64,000 nt of DNA from Pseudomonas lactis (GTDB lineage: Bacteria; Pseudomonadota; Gammaproteobacteria; Pseudomonadales; Pseudomonadaceae): contig NZ_JYLO01000008.1 of the NCBI RefSeq assembly GCF_001439845.1, positions 328,631 through 392,630 of the forward strand, written 5' to 3'. A model generated the notes under the pieces. It was not told the DNA's origin. It saw only the letters and a program-made list of their open reading frames with translations, and did no database searches. Made by a program: the position numbers and the translations under genes. Position 1 is the first letter of the stretch; the number at the start of each line of letters is the position of its first letter. This document shows, in pieces, positions 1-9,094 of this stretch.

Positions 1-301
1 GAATCGGCGGGAAGGGTTCAACCTCGATTGCACGGCGTTTTGCCCACCGGGCAGGCAGATGGCTTTGTTGTAGACTGAGGGAAAGACGTGCACCTTTGCT
101 ATAGCAATAGTCGCGTTTTGACATCACTGAAACCCGCGTTCTAGAGCGGTTCATTCAGTTTGAGTTAAGTTTCGGCGGTTACCTTGTTCAGCGAGTGACT
201 GATGAGTCGGCGGCCTGGCCGGTGCTTGTTTTACAACTATTTCACCGCCATGGCGTCGAACTGACCTGAACCCTCCCCTGCATTGATCAAGAGGATGAAT
301 C
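1..301. other. Left-edge stretch with no recognised gene
   Basis: I see no reading frame with a plausible start and ribosome site here. It serves at least as the upstream region of the carbonic anhydrase gene, whose ribosome site (AGAGGA) lies just before base 302. A TTGACA hexamer occurs near base 117 without a convincing -10 partner. Confidence 0.5.
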
Positions 302-1033
302 ATGAGTGACAAGGATAAACAGCCGTTGGCTGCGTCGGCTTCAGCCCCTCAGGTGGCGGAATCCGCCGATGCAGCGCTGCAGCATATCGTTGACGGCTTT
401 TTGCATTTCCATCACGACGTCTTCCCCCAGCAGGAAGAACTCTTCAAGAAACTCGCCACTGCCCAGAGCCCACGGGCAATGTTCATCACCTGCGCCGACT
501 CGCGCATCGTGCCCGAGCTGATCACTCAAAGCTCCCCAGGCGACCTGTTCGTGACCCGTAACGTCGGTAACGTGGTGCCGCCCTACGGCCAGATGAACGG
601 CGGTGTTTCCACCGCTATCGAGTACGCGGTGCTCGCCCTTGGCGTACAGCACATCATCGTGTGCGGGCATTCGGACTGCGGCGCCATGCGTGCCGTGCTC
701 AACCCCGACAGCCTGGAAAAGATGCCGACGGTCAAAGCCTGGCTGCGTCACGCCGAGGTCGCCAAGACCATGGTCCATGACAACTGCGACTGCGCCAACG
801 AAGGCGAGAGCATGGCGGTGCTGACCGAAGAAAACGTCATCGCCCAACTGCAACACTTGCGCACCCACCCTTCCGTGGCTTCGCGCATGGCCAATGGTCA
901 TTTGTTTATCCATGGTTGGATCTACAACATCGAGACCAGCGAAATTCGGGCCTACGATGCGGACAAGGCGGCGTTCCGACCGCTGAACGGCACCGAGCCG
1001 ATCCCTTCAGCGACGCCTAAAGCGCGCTTCTAA
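302..1033 (+). CDS. Beta-class carbonic anhydrase
   Basis: This 243-residue protein should interconvert CO2 and bicarbonate in the cytoplasm. The beta-class zinc site is visible: Cys64 with the Asp66/Arg68 dyad (CADSR), then His123 and Cys126 (CGHSDCG). The first 25 residues are polar and variable, with no signal peptide. The start follows an AGAGGA ribosome site at 7-base spacing. The next gene, a SulP transporter, is on the same strand 85 bases downstream. Carbonic anhydrase beside SulP is a recurrent pairing thought to couple bicarbonate uptake or pH balance to hydration, and it matches PA0102-PA0103 of P. aeruginosa. The family assignment is secure; the physiological coupling is inferred. 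Confidence 0.95.
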   Translation: MSDKDKQPLAASASAPQVAESADAALQHIVDGFLHFHHDVFPQQEELFKKLATAQSPRAMFITCADSRIVPELITQSSPGDLFVTRNVGNVVPPYGQMNGGVSTAIEYAVLALGVQHIIVCGHSDCGAMRAVLNPDSLEKMPTVKAWLRHAEVAKTMVHDNCDCANEGESMAVLTEENVIAQLQHLRTHPSVASRMANGHLFIHGWIYNIETSEIRAYDADKAAFRPLNGTEPIPSATPKARF

Positions 1034-1118
1034 AACACTTCCCTGCCGGGTAATGCGGTGGCTGCCATGGATGCAGCCAGGCTTTACCGCGCCCGGCGAA
1101 TGCCTCGGGAGAGTCATC

Positions 1119-2660
1119 ATGCGTGCTGCTCAATTGAAAGCTGTATTGCCACGGGAGCTGCTCGCCTCGGTGGTTGTTTTTCTGGTCGCCTTGCCACTGT
1201 GCATGGGCATCGCGATTGCGTCCGGCATGCCGCCGGCCAAGGGCCTGATCACGGGCATCATCGGTGGCCTGGTGGTGGGCTGGCTGGCCGGCTCGCCGCT
1301 GCAAGTCAGCGGCCCGGCGGCGGGTCTGGCGGTGTTGGTGTTCGAGTTGGTGCGCCAGCACGGCATGCTGATGCTGGGGCCGATCCTGCTGCTGGCCGGC
1401 TTCCTGCAATTGGTGGCCGGGCGTTTGCGCCTGGGCTGCTGGTTTCGCGTCACCGCGCCGGCGGTAGTCTATGGCATGTTGGCCGGGATTGGCGTGTTGA
1501 TCGTGTTGTCGCAGATTCATGTGATGCTCGACGGCGCGCCCAAGCCGTCCGGGCTGGATAACCTGGCAGGCTTCCCGGCAGCGTTGGCTGAAGCAATTCC
1601 GACCTTCGGCGGCGGGCTCGGTTGGCAGGCTGGCGTGCTCGGCCTGTCGACGATGTTGGTGATGTACCTGTGGGACAAATTCCGCCCGCAACCACTACGG
1701 TTTGTGCCTGGCGCGTTGCTTGGCGTGGGCCTGGCGACCGTCGCCAGCCTGGTCCTGGCGCTGCAGGTCAAGCGCGTGGAGGTCCCGGAAAACCTTGCGG
1801 ACGCTATCGACTGGCTGCGCCCCAGCGACCTGCTGAACCTGGCTGACCCACAGCTGTTGATCGCGGCGTTCGCCGTAGCGTTTATTGCCAGTGCCGAAAC
1901 CCTGCTGTCTGCCGCAGCGGTGGACCGCATGCACAGTGGTCAACGTTCCGACTTCGATAAGGAATTGTCGGCCCAAGGTGTGGGCAACATGCTCTGCGGC
2001 CTAGTGGGAGCATTGCCCATGACCGGCGTGATCGTGCGCAGCTCGGCTAACGTCCAGGCCGGGGCAACCACGCGTCTGTCGGCGATGTTCCATGGCCTGT
2101 GGCTGCTGGGTTTCGTGCTCTTGCTGTCGAGCGTGCTGCAGAGCATTCCGGTCGCGAGCCTGGCGGGTGTGCTGGTGTACACCGGCATCAAGCTGGTAGA
2201 CGTCAAGGCGTTCAAGGCGCTGGGGCGCTATGGTCGGATGCCGATGTTCACCTATGCGGCCACCGCGCTGGCAATCATCTTTACCGATTTGCTGACCGGC
2301 GTGCTGGTGGGCTTTGGGCTGACGCTGGTGAAGTTGGCGTTCAAGGCGTCGCGTCTTAAAGTCAGCCTTGTTGACCTGCCTCAGGAAGGTGAAATGGAGC
2401 TGCGTTTGACGGGGGCGGCGACCTTTCTGAAGGTGCCGGCGTTGACTCAGGTGCTGTCGGCGGTGCCTGCGGGGACCACCTTGCATGTGCCGCTGAGTAA
2501 CTTGAGTTACATCGACCACTCTTGCCTGGAGTTGCTGGAAGAATGGGGCCGGGCCAATGCAGCCAAGGGCTCGACGTTGGTGATCGAGGCGCGTGGGTTG
2601 AAGCGTCGGCTGGAAGGTCGGGTGAGAACGACAGTGGGGATCGGCTCAGCGCCTGCCTGA
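1119..2660 (+). CDS. SulP family anion transporter (sulfate or bicarbonate) with STAS domain
   Basis: A 513-residue inner-membrane protein. About 400 residues of hydrophobic segments (SulP core) are followed by a STAS-like cytoplasmic domain from about residue 415 (pattern LSNLSYIDHSCLELL). I chose the ATG at 1119 because a GGGAGAG ribosome site precedes it. The longer frame from 1053 adds 22 polar residues without a ribosome site. SulP proteins move sulfate, bicarbonate or dicarboxylates. The preceding carbonic anhydrase makes bicarbonate a good candidate here, but the substrate cannot be read from sequence. It converges with the gene on the opposite strand. Confidence 0.9.
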   Translation: MRAAQLKAVLPRELLASVVVFLVALPLCMGIAIASGMPPAKGLITGIIGGLVVGWLAGSPLQVSGPAAGLAVLVFELVRQHGMLMLGPILLLAGFLQLVAGRLRLGCWFRVTAPAVVYGMLAGIGVLIVLSQIHVMLDGAPKPSGLDNLAGFPAALAEAIPTFGGGLGWQAGVLGLSTMLVMYLWDKFRPQPLRFVPGALLGVGLATVASLVLALQVKRVEVPENLADAIDWLRPSDLLNLADPQLLIAAFAVAFIASAETLLSAAAVDRMHSGQRSDFDKELSAQGVGNMLCGLVGALPMTGVIVRSSANVQAGATTRLSAMFHGLWLLGFVLLLSSVLQSIPVASLAGVLVYTGIKLVDVKAFKALGRYGRMPMFTYAATALAIIFTDLLTGVLVGFGLTLVKLAFKASRLKVSLVDLPQEGEMELRLTGAATFLKVPALTQVLSAVPAGTTLHVPLSNLSYIDHSCLELLEEWGRANAAKGSTLVIEARGLKRRLEGRVRTTVGIGSAPA

Positions 2661-2690
2661 CCCCTCAAAAAACTGTGGGAGCCGGACGAT

Positions 2691-3338
2691 TTACGCAGGT
2701 TGATCCAGCGACAGCTCAACCCCAAGCTGGCGCGACAGGCACGGCCAGCGCTTCCAGGACGCTTCGGTCTGCGGGCTCTTGAGCTGCTCGCGATAGGCCT
2801 CGACCGACTCCAGCGCAAAGCTTTCCTCGTTAAGCATCTCATCCACCGCCAGGTGCACGGCTTCATCCAACTGGTTGGCGAAGTCTTCGCCGATCAGTTG
2901 ATGGGCGATCACGTTGGCCACGGTGGTATCCGCTGGAATCAACGGCTGGCCGAAATGCTTGATGTACAGGTCGTTCACTTCTTCGACCAGGCGATGCGCC
3001 AGGTAGGCCTCATCCAGCAGGCCATCAAGGCCGTCGTGGCCGGCCAGAATCGCTGGCGGCTGCAGGAAGAAATGTTCAGCGATTTTCAGTACTGGTTTGA
3101 TCTGGCTTTCAATCCCGGCCTCACGGGCCACGTCATTGGCAGCGTCGAGCAAATCAGGAACCAGGTCGATGTAGGCAGTCACAAAGCGCGTCATGACGAT
3201 GTTGCGATCACCGTCTGCCAGAGAAATGGCCGAGTGCAGGTGCGGCAATTGTTGTTCCAACTGAATGGCAAGTTGGCCGGTGGTGGCTTCGTGTTGATGG
3301 GCACGGGAAATCTGCTCGCGCAATGCGGCGGTGTTCAT
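2691..3338 (-). CDS. Conserved hypothetical protein (PA0104-like)
   Basis: A 215-residue, largely helical, acidic protein with no signal peptide or membrane segment. The start at 3338 (MNTAALREQ) has a GGAG ribosome site. A longer frame to 3413 has a basic, atypical leader and no ribosome site. By position, between the SulP gene and coxB, it matches PA0104, a conserved pseudomonad protein of unknown function. It is divergent from coxB and shares the intergenic region with it, so co-regulation is possible. I do not recognise a domain and give no function. Confidence 0.8.
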   Translation of the reverse strand: MNTAALREQISRAHQHEATTGQLAIQLEQQLPHLHSAISLADGDRNIVMTRFVTAYIDLVPDLLDAANDVAREAGIESQIKPVLKIAEHFFLQPPAILAGHDGLDGLLDEAYLAHRLVEEVNDLYIKHFGQPLIPADTTVANVIAHQLIGEDFANQLDEAVHLAVDEMLNEESFALESVEAYREQLKSPQTEASWKRWPCLSRQLGVELSLDQPA

Positions 3339-3707
3339 GAGGGCTCCAGTGAAGCAGGCGTAGGAAAAGGGAAAAGACAAGGTAGTTCGTTTATACGAGC
3401 GCCTAAGACGCATTTGTCATAATTATTTCATGGTTATAGGCAGGGGTTATATCGAAATGCCATCGTTCGTCGGATAAACGATTCCGCCGCCCATTTTACG
3501 GGCTCCGTCTGTCTGTTTCTATTCATTTGCCCCCACACATTGCGGGGTTGCTACGGCTGTCTATACTCGATTTTGTACGCAATTAGCTGATGACGCCCAA
3601 CTGCATGACGCAGGCAAGGCTTGGCGGTTGTAAGCAGTATGGAAGCCGCTCCCTTCGCCGCAGGTGCAAACCGGCGGGATAACAAGAAACATAAAGGGGA
3701 ACCCGCA
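3339..3707. promoter_or_regulatory. Divergent promoter region before coxB
   Basis: A 369-base gap between the divergent PA0104-like gene and coxB, with no coding frame I can support. It contains CTATACT at 3561-3567, a good -10 element for sigma S or sigma 70, which would put the coxB transcript start near 3574 and leave a leader of about 134 bases. The aa3 oxidase of P. aeruginosa is reported to be RpoS-dependent under starvation, so a sigma S reading is attractive but unproven. Confidence 0.45.
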
Positions 3708-4835
3708 ATGACGCGACATCCACACGTTTGGATGGGCCTCCTGGTGTGGTCGGTATTCGGCCAGGCGCACGCCGCCTGGACCACGAATATGGCGCCAGGG
3801 GCTACTGAAGTCAGCCACGCTGTGTTTGACCTGCACATGACCATTTTCTGGATTTGTGTGGTGATCGGCATCGTCGTGTTTGGCGCGATGTTCTGGTCGA
3901 TGATCCTGCACCGCCGGTCCACGGGCCAGGTAGCGGCCAAGTTCCACGAAAGCACCACCGTGGAAATCCTCTGGACCGTGGTGCCCTTGCTGATTCTGGT
4001 GGCCATGGCCATTCCGGCCACCAAGACCCTGATCAACATTTACGACAGCAGTGAATCGGATATCGATATCCAGGTCACCGGCTATCAGTGGAAGTGGCAT
4101 TACAAATACCTGGGGCAGGATGTGGAGTTCTTCAGCAACCTGGCCACGCCCGCCGAGCAGATCCATAACCAGGCTACCAAGGGTGAACACTACCTGTTGG
4201 AAGTCGACCAGCCGCTGGTATTGCCGGTGGGTGCCAAGGTGCGCTTTCTGGTGACCGCCGCCGATGTGATCCACTCATGGTGGGTACCGGCCTTCGCGGT
4301 CAAGCGCGACGCCATCCCCGGCTTCGTCAACGAGGCCTGGACCCGCGTCGAGAAGCCCGGCATCTATCGTGGCCAGTGCGCCGAACTGTGTGGCAAGGAC
4401 CATGGCTTCATGCCCATCGTGGTTGAGGTCAAGTCCAAGGCTGACTACGACACCTGGCTGGGCGAGCGCAAGGAGGAGGCGGCCAAGCTCAAGGAACTGA
4501 CCTCCAAGGAGTGGACACTGGACGAACTGGTGGCTCGTGGCGACAAGGTCTATCACACCACCTGCGTGGCCTGTCACCAAGCCGAGGGCCAAGGCTTGCC
4601 ACCGATGTTCCCGGCGCTCAAGGGCTCGAAAATCGCCACGGGGCCGGCCAAAGACCATCTGAGCATCGTGTATCACGGCAAGCCCGGCACCGCGATGGCA
4701 GCTTTCGGCAAGCAGCTCTCGGAAGTGGATATCGCCGCTGTGGTGACCTATGAGCGTAACGCCTGGGGTAATAACAAAGGCGACATGGTCACGCCCAAAG
4801 ACGTGCTGGCTCTGAAACAGGCCCAAAGCAAATGA
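3708..4835 (+). CDS. coxB: Cytochrome c oxidase subunit II with fused cytochrome c domain (aa3 type)
   Basis: A 375-residue membrane-anchored periplasmic subunit that receives electrons at the binuclear copper centre CuA. Order: signal region (1-23), two transmembrane segments (about 42-66 and 88-108), then a cupredoxin domain with CuA ligands His189, Cys224, Cys228, His232 and Met235 (CAELCGKDHGFM). A C-terminal class I cytochrome c domain follows, with heme motif CVACH at 286-290. The fusion makes this a caa3-like enzyme. The start at 3708 has an AAGGGGA ribosome site; the upstream in-frame ATG at 3621 would add an unlikely leader. It is first gene of the oxidase operon, 58 bases before coxA. 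Confidence 0.97.
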   Translation: MTRHPHVWMGLLVWSVFGQAHAAWTTNMAPGATEVSHAVFDLHMTIFWICVVIGIVVFGAMFWSMILHRRSTGQVAAKFHESTTVEILWTVVPLLILVAMAIPATKTLINIYDSSESDIDIQVTGYQWKWHYKYLGQDVEFFSNLATPAEQIHNQATKGEHYLLEVDQPLVLPVGAKVRFLVTAADVIHSWWVPAFAVKRDAIPGFVNEAWTRVEKPGIYRGQCAELCGKDHGFMPIVVEVKSKADYDTWLGERKEEAAKLKELTSKEWTLDELVARGDKVYHTTCVACHQAEGQGLPPMFPALKGSKIATGPAKDHLSIVYHGKPGTAMAAFGKQLSEVDIAAVVTYERNAWGNNKGDMVTPKDVLALKQAQSK

Positions 4836-4893
4836 CTACTTTCATTGCCAATGCCCTGAATCGCCCCGCTCACTCGCTTGCAGGAGAACGGCC

Positions 4894-6477
4894 ATGAGCA
4901 CTGTGATCGACCATGGTCATGCCGACCATGCCCACGGCCCCGCCAAGGGTCTGATGCGCTGGGTGCTGACCACCAACCACAAAGACATCGGCACCATGTA
5001 CCTGTGGTTCGCCTTCACCATGTTCCTGCTCGGTGGCTCGTTCGCCATGGTGATCCGCGCCGAGCTGTTCCAGCCGGGCCTGCAGATTGTGCAGCCGGCG
5101 TTCTTCAACCAGATGACCACCATGCACGGCCTGATCATGGTGTTCGGCGCAGTGATGCCGGCGTTCGTCGGCCTGGCCAACTGGATGATCCCGCTGATGA
5201 TCGGCGCGCCGGACATGGCCCTGCCGCGCATGAACAATTTCAGTTTCTGGCTGCTGCCGGCGGCGTTTCTGCTGTTGGTGTCTACCTTGTTCACGCCCGG
5301 CGGTGGGCCGAACTTCGGCTGGACCTTTTACGCCCCGCTCTCCACCACCTATGCGCCGGAAAGCGTGACGTTCTTTATCTTTGCCATCCACCTGATGGGC
5401 ATCAGTTCGATCATGGGCGCGATCAACGTGGTCGCCACCATCCTCAACCTGCGCGCGCCGGGCATGACCCTGATGAAAATGCCGCTGTTCGTGTGGACCT
5501 GGCTGATCACCGCGTTCCTGCTGATCGCGGTGATGCCGGTACTGGCGGGCTGCGTGACCATGATGCTGATGGATATCCACTTCGGCACCAGCTTCTTCAG
5601 CGCGGCCGGTGGTGGCGATCCGGTGCTGTTCCAGCATGTGTTCTGGTTCTTCGGGCATCCCGAGGTGTACATCATGATCCTGCCGGCCTTTGGCGCGGTC
5701 AGCTCGATCATCCCGACCTTCTCGCGCAAGCCGCTGTTCGGTTACACCTCGATGGTCTACGCCACCGCGAGCATCGCGTTCCTGTCATTCATCGTGTGGG
5801 CACACCATATGTTCGTGGTGGGCATTCCGCTGGTGGGTGAGCTGTTCTTCATGTACGCCACCCTGCTGATCGCCGTACCCACGGGGGTGAAGGTATTCAA
5901 CTGGGTCAGCACCATGTGGCAAGGCTCACTGACGTTCGAGACGCCGATGTTGTTTGCGGTGGCCTTTGTGATCCTGTTCACCATCGGCGGCTTCTCCGGG
6001 CTGATGCTGGCGATTGCCCCGGCGGACTTTCAGTACCACGACACCTACTTTGTGGTGGCGCATTTCCATTACGTACTGGTGCCCGGCGCGATCTTCGGGA
6101 TCTTCGCCTCGGCCTACTACTGGCTGCCGAAATGGACCGGCCACATGTACGACGAAACCCTGGGCAAACTGCATTTCTGGTTGTCTTTCGTGGGCATGAA
6201 CATGGCGTTCTTCCCCATGCACTTCGTGGGGCTGGCCGGTATGCCGCGTCGGGTGCCGGACTACAACCTGCAGTTCGCTGACTTCAACATGGTCTCGTCC
6301 ATCGGTGCCTTCATGTTCGGCGCCACGCAGATCTTCTTCCTGTTCATTGTCATCAAGTGCATCCGTGGCGGCCCGCCTGCGCCGGCCAAGCCCTGGGATG
6401 GCGCCGAAGGCCTGGAATGGAGCGTGCCCTCGCCCGCGCCGTATCACACCTTCACCACGCCGCCGGAGGTCAAATGA
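4894..6477 (+). CDS. coxA: Cytochrome c oxidase subunit I (aa3 type)
   Basis: A 527-residue, twelve-helix catalytic subunit that reduces oxygen and pumps protons. Visible metal ligands are His78 and His392 (heme a), His390 (heme a3), and His255, His304 and His305 (CuB). Tyr259 in the HPEVY motif is the residue cross-linked to a CuB histidine in A-family enzymes. The N-terminus is histidine-rich (HGHADHAHG). The ribosome site AGGAGA precedes the ATG. A REP doublet separates this gene from ctaG. Identity is unambiguous. Confidence 0.98.
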   Translation: MSTVIDHGHADHAHGPAKGLMRWVLTTNHKDIGTMYLWFAFTMFLLGGSFAMVIRAELFQPGLQIVQPAFFNQMTTMHGLIMVFGAVMPAFVGLANWMIPLMIGAPDMALPRMNNFSFWLLPAAFLLLVSTLFTPGGGPNFGWTFYAPLSTTYAPESVTFFIFAIHLMGISSIMGAINVVATILNLRAPGMTLMKMPLFVWTWLITAFLLIAVMPVLAGCVTMMLMDIHFGTSFFSAAGGGDPVLFQHVFWFFGHPEVYIMILPAFGAVSSIIPTFSRKPLFGYTSMVYATASIAFLSFIVWAHHMFVVGIPLVGELFFMYATLLIAVPTGVKVFNWVSTMWQGSLTFETPMLFAVAFVILFTIGGFSGLMLAIAPADFQYHDTYFVVAHFHYVLVPGAIFGIFASAYYWLPKWTGHMYDETLGKLHFWLSFVGMNMAFFPMHFVGLAGMPRRVPDYNLQFADFNMVSSIGAFMFGATQIFFLFIVIKCIRGGPPAPAKPWDGAEGLEWSVPSPAPYHTFTTPPEVK

Positions 6478-6498
6478 AGCCCTCCCTATACTCCTCCT

Positions 6499-6587
6499 GT
6501 GGGAGCGGGCTTGCCCGCGATGGCGGTATGTCAGGCGCTGAATCTCCCGACTTTGAGGTCCTCATCGCAGGCAAGCCAGCTCCCACA
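6499..6587. repeat. REP doublet (REPIN-like) between coxA and ctaG
   Basis: Two inverted REP arms, at about 6499-6527 (TGTGGGAGCGGGCTTGCCCG...) and 6563-6587, flank a unique centre and can fold into a long hairpin. It lies inside the oxidase operon, so it could affect transcript stability between coxA and ctaG. Similar doublets occur elsewhere in this window. Confidence 0.85.
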
Positions 6588-6612
6588 GAAAGTCCAAAGC
6601 CAGGTGGGCGCC

Positions 6613-7164
6613 ATGGCTGACTCCGTACCGCTCAAGCGCCTGGTCACCCGTCTGCTGATTTTGGTGTTGGCGATGTTCGCCTTTGGCTTCGCCCTGGTGC
6701 CGATCTACGACGTGATGTGCAAGGCGTTCGGCATCAACGGCAAGACCGCCGGCCAGTACGAGGGCGAGCAAATGGTCGACCCCTCGCGCCAGGTGCGCGT
6801 GCAGTTTCTGTCCACCAACGCCATCGACATGGTCTGGGAATTTCATTCCAAGGCCGATGAGATTGTGGTCAACCCCGGAGCAGTCAACGAGATGCTGTTC
6901 GTGGCCTACAACCCCACCGATAAGCCGATGACCGCCCAGGCGATACCCAGCATTTCCCCGGCCGAGGCGGCGATGTACTTCCACAAGACCGAATGCTTTT
7001 GCTTCACCCAGCAAGTGTTGCAGCCCGGTGAGCGCATTGAGATGCCCGTACGTTTCATCGTCGATCGCGCGATGCCCAAGGATGTGAAGCATTTGACCCT
7101 GGCGTACACGCTGTTCGATATCACTGCGCGCCAGCCGCCCGTGGCCGTCAGGACCGGGGGCTAG
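6613..7164 (+). CDS. ctaG: Cytochrome c oxidase assembly protein CtaG/Cox11
   Basis: A 183-residue protein with one N-terminal transmembrane segment (about 11-31) and a periplasmic domain. It delivers copper to the CuB site of subunit I. The copper-binding CFCF motif is present in the stretch KTECFCFTQQ. A longer frame to 6499 would translate the REP doublet, so I start at 6613 (MADSVPLKR). Its ribosome site is weak (AGGTGG), which could mean lower translation than the structural subunits. The 35-base gap to coxC is consistent with one operon. Confidence 0.95.
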   Translation: MADSVPLKRLVTRLLILVLAMFAFGFALVPIYDVMCKAFGINGKTAGQYEGEQMVDPSRQVRVQFLSTNAIDMVWEFHSKADEIVVNPGAVNEMLFVAYNPTDKPMTAQAIPSISPAEAAMYFHKTECFCFTQQVLQPGERIEMPVRFIVDRAMPKDVKHLTLAYTLFDITARQPPVAVRTGG

Positions 7165-7199
7165 CTACTGTTTGCCCCCTCAATCAGGAGAGCGAATAC

Positions 7200-8087
7200 A
7201 TGTCGACTCATGATACGTACTACGTACCGGCGCAAAGCAAATGGCCGATAATTGCCACGATTGGCCTGCTGGTCACCGTGTATGGCCTGGCCGTGTGGTT
7301 CAACGACTTGAAGGCCGCGCGGGCCGAATCCCACGGGCCGTGGATCTTTTTCGTCGGCGGTTTGCTGCTGGCCTACATGCTGTTTGGCTGGTTTGGCGCG
7401 GTGATCAAGGAAAGTCGTGCCGGGCTGTACAGCGCGCAGATGGACCGCTCGTTCCGCTGGGGCATGACCTGGTTCATCTTTTCGGAGGTGATGTTCTTCA
7501 TCGCCTTTTTTGGTGCGCTGTTCTACGTGCGTGTCTGGGCCGGGCCTTGGTTGGCGGGCGAGGGCCCCAAGGGCATTGCCCATATGCTGTGGCCGAACTT
7601 TGAGTTTGCCTGGCCCCTGCTGAACAACCCCGACCCCAAGCTCTACCCAGCGCCCAAAGGCACCATCAGCCCCTGGGGCCTGCCGTTGGTCAACACCATC
7701 CTGCTGGTGAGCTCCAGCGTGACCATCACCATCGCCCACCATGCCCTGCGCAAAGGCCATCGCGGCGCGCTGAAACTCTGGCTGGCGATCACCGTGCTGC
7801 TGGGCCTGGCGTTTCTTGGGTTCCAGGCTGAGGAATACATCCACGCCTATAAAGAGTTGGGCCTTACCCTGGGCTCAGGCGTGTACGGCGCGACGTTCTT
7901 CATGCTCACGGGCTTTCACGGCGCCCACGTGACCATCGGCACCATTATTTTGTTTGTGATGCTGATGCGCATCCTGCGTGGGCATTTCAATGCCGAGCAC
8001 CAGTTCGGTTTCGAGGCGGCCAGTTGGTATTGGCACTTTGTGGACGTGGTGTGGATCGGGCTGTTTTTCTTTGTCTATGTGCTGTGA
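7200..8087 (+). CDS. coxC: Cytochrome c oxidase subunit III
   Basis: A 295-residue membrane protein with about seven hydrophobic segments, matching subunit III of heme-copper oxidases. It stabilises subunit I and its proton uptake. Conserved features include the glutamates in SEVMFF and QAEEY and the C-terminal pattern SWYWHFVDVVW. The start is preceded by AGGAGA. It follows ctaG by 35 bases and ends 6 bases before the small convergent gene on the other strand. Confidence 0.96.
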   Translation: MSTHDTYYVPAQSKWPIIATIGLLVTVYGLAVWFNDLKAARAESHGPWIFFVGGLLLAYMLFGWFGAVIKESRAGLYSAQMDRSFRWGMTWFIFSEVMFFIAFFGALFYVRVWAGPWLAGEGPKGIAHMLWPNFEFAWPLLNNPDPKLYPAPKGTISPWGLPLVNTILLVSSSVTITIAHHALRKGHRGALKLWLAITVLLGLAFLGFQAEEYIHAYKELGLTLGSGVYGATFFMLTGFHGAHVTIGTIILFVMLMRILRGHFNAEHQFGFEAASWYWHFVDVVWIGLFFFVYVL

Positions 8088-8093
8088 CGCCGC

Positions 8094-8297
8094 TTACCAC
8101 GGCGCATGAGAGACCAGTTGGCCGCTGAAAAAGCCCCAGGCGATCAAGCCCACGGTGATCACGGCCAGCGTGACACGCACAGTCAAGGCAGTGACGAGGC
8201 GGTTGGAGTTGCCCTCGTCCTTGACCAGGAAGAACAAGCCACTGAACAGGCTCACGACGGTCGCGATCAGCATCAGGGCAATGGCGGCTTTGAGCAT
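8094..8297 (-). CDS. Small twin-transmembrane protein (DUF2909)
   Basis: A 67-residue protein with two hydrophobic helices (about 5-25 and 42-62) separated by a short charged loop (KDEGNSNR). Its size and pattern match the DUF2909 'twin transmembrane protein' family that sits inside cox loci in pseudomonads (PA0109 position). It is transcribed opposite to the oxidase genes, which is usual for this family. A role in oxidase assembly or regulation has been guessed from context only. Confidence 0.85.
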   Translation of the reverse strand: MLKAAIALMLIATVVSLFSGLFFLVKDEGNSNRLVTALTVRVTLAVITVGLIAWGFFSGQLVSHAPW

Positions 8298-8329
8298 GGT
8301 CTGGCTCCGGGCTTATTGGGAGAGGGGCG

Positions 8330-9094
8330 ATGAGATCGAGTATAGCCAGTGCCCTGCAGCGCTTTCGTCCGGGCATCGCGCCGACGCTGGTGGTGCTGGT
8401 GTTGCTGCCATTGATGGTCGGCCTGGGGTTCTGGCAACTGGCCCGTGGGCACGAAAAGCAACTGCTGGTAGACCGTTATGCCGAGCGCCGCGCGGCCGAG
8501 CCGGTCAGCAGTGCGCAACTCAATGACATGGCTGATCCGGCCTTCCGTCGCGTCCATCTTCGCGGGCAACTGGATGGTGAACACAGCGTATTGCTGGATA
8601 ACCGCATGCGTGACGGCAAGGCCGGTGTCGAGCTGCTGCAGCCTTTTCATGATCAGGCCAGCGGCCTATGGCTGTTGCTCAATCGTGGCTGGCTGCCTTG
8701 GCCAGACCGGCGTATCGCGCCCGCCTTTACTACCCCTGAACAGACGCTGAACCTCGACGCCTGGGTGTACGTCGCCCCCGGCGAGACCTTCCAACTGCAT
8801 GCCGACCCGGCCAGCACGCAATGGCCGCGCCTGCTTACCGCACTGCACCCCGCCGCGCTGTGGGACGAACTGGGGCGCAGCGGTTTTGCCTATGAACTGC
8901 GTGCCGAAGCGGGCCCCGATACCTACGAAACCAGCTGGCCCGTGGTCGCCATGGGCCCGGAAAAACACCTGGCCTACGCCGTGCAATGGTTCGCCATGGC
9001 CGTGGCGTTGCTGGCGCTTTACCTCTACCTCGGATGGCATAACAAAAAGGAGAAGCCCCATGGGAGCGGCCATGAATCCACCCAGCACATCTGA
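8330..9094 (+). CDS. SURF1 family cytochrome oxidase assembly protein
   Basis: A 254-residue protein with the classic SURF1 layout. An N-terminal transmembrane helix ends in the GFWQLARG signature (about residues 32-39), then comes a periplasmic domain, and a second helix near the C-terminus (about 216-236) follows. SURF1 helps insert heme a into subunit I. The start has a GGGAGAGG ribosome site. The last 35 bases overlap the next gene, indicating translational coupling. Confidence 0.93.
   Translation: MRSSIASALQRFRPGIAPTLVVLVLLPLMVGLGFWQLARGHEKQLLVDRYAERRAAEPVSSAQLNDMADPAFRRVHLRGQLDGEHSVLLDNRMRDGKAGVELLQPFHDQASGLWLLLNRGWLPWPDRRIAPAFTTPEQTLNLDAWVYVAPGETFQLHADPASTQWPRLLTALHPAALWDELGRSGFAYELRAEAGPDTYETSWPVVAMGPEKHLAYAVQWFAMAVALLALYLYLGWHNKKEKPHGSGHESTQHI

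Noticed and set aside
6499..6612. N-terminal extension of CtaG
   Set aside because: The frame is open but translates the REP doublet; family members begin near MADSVPLKR.
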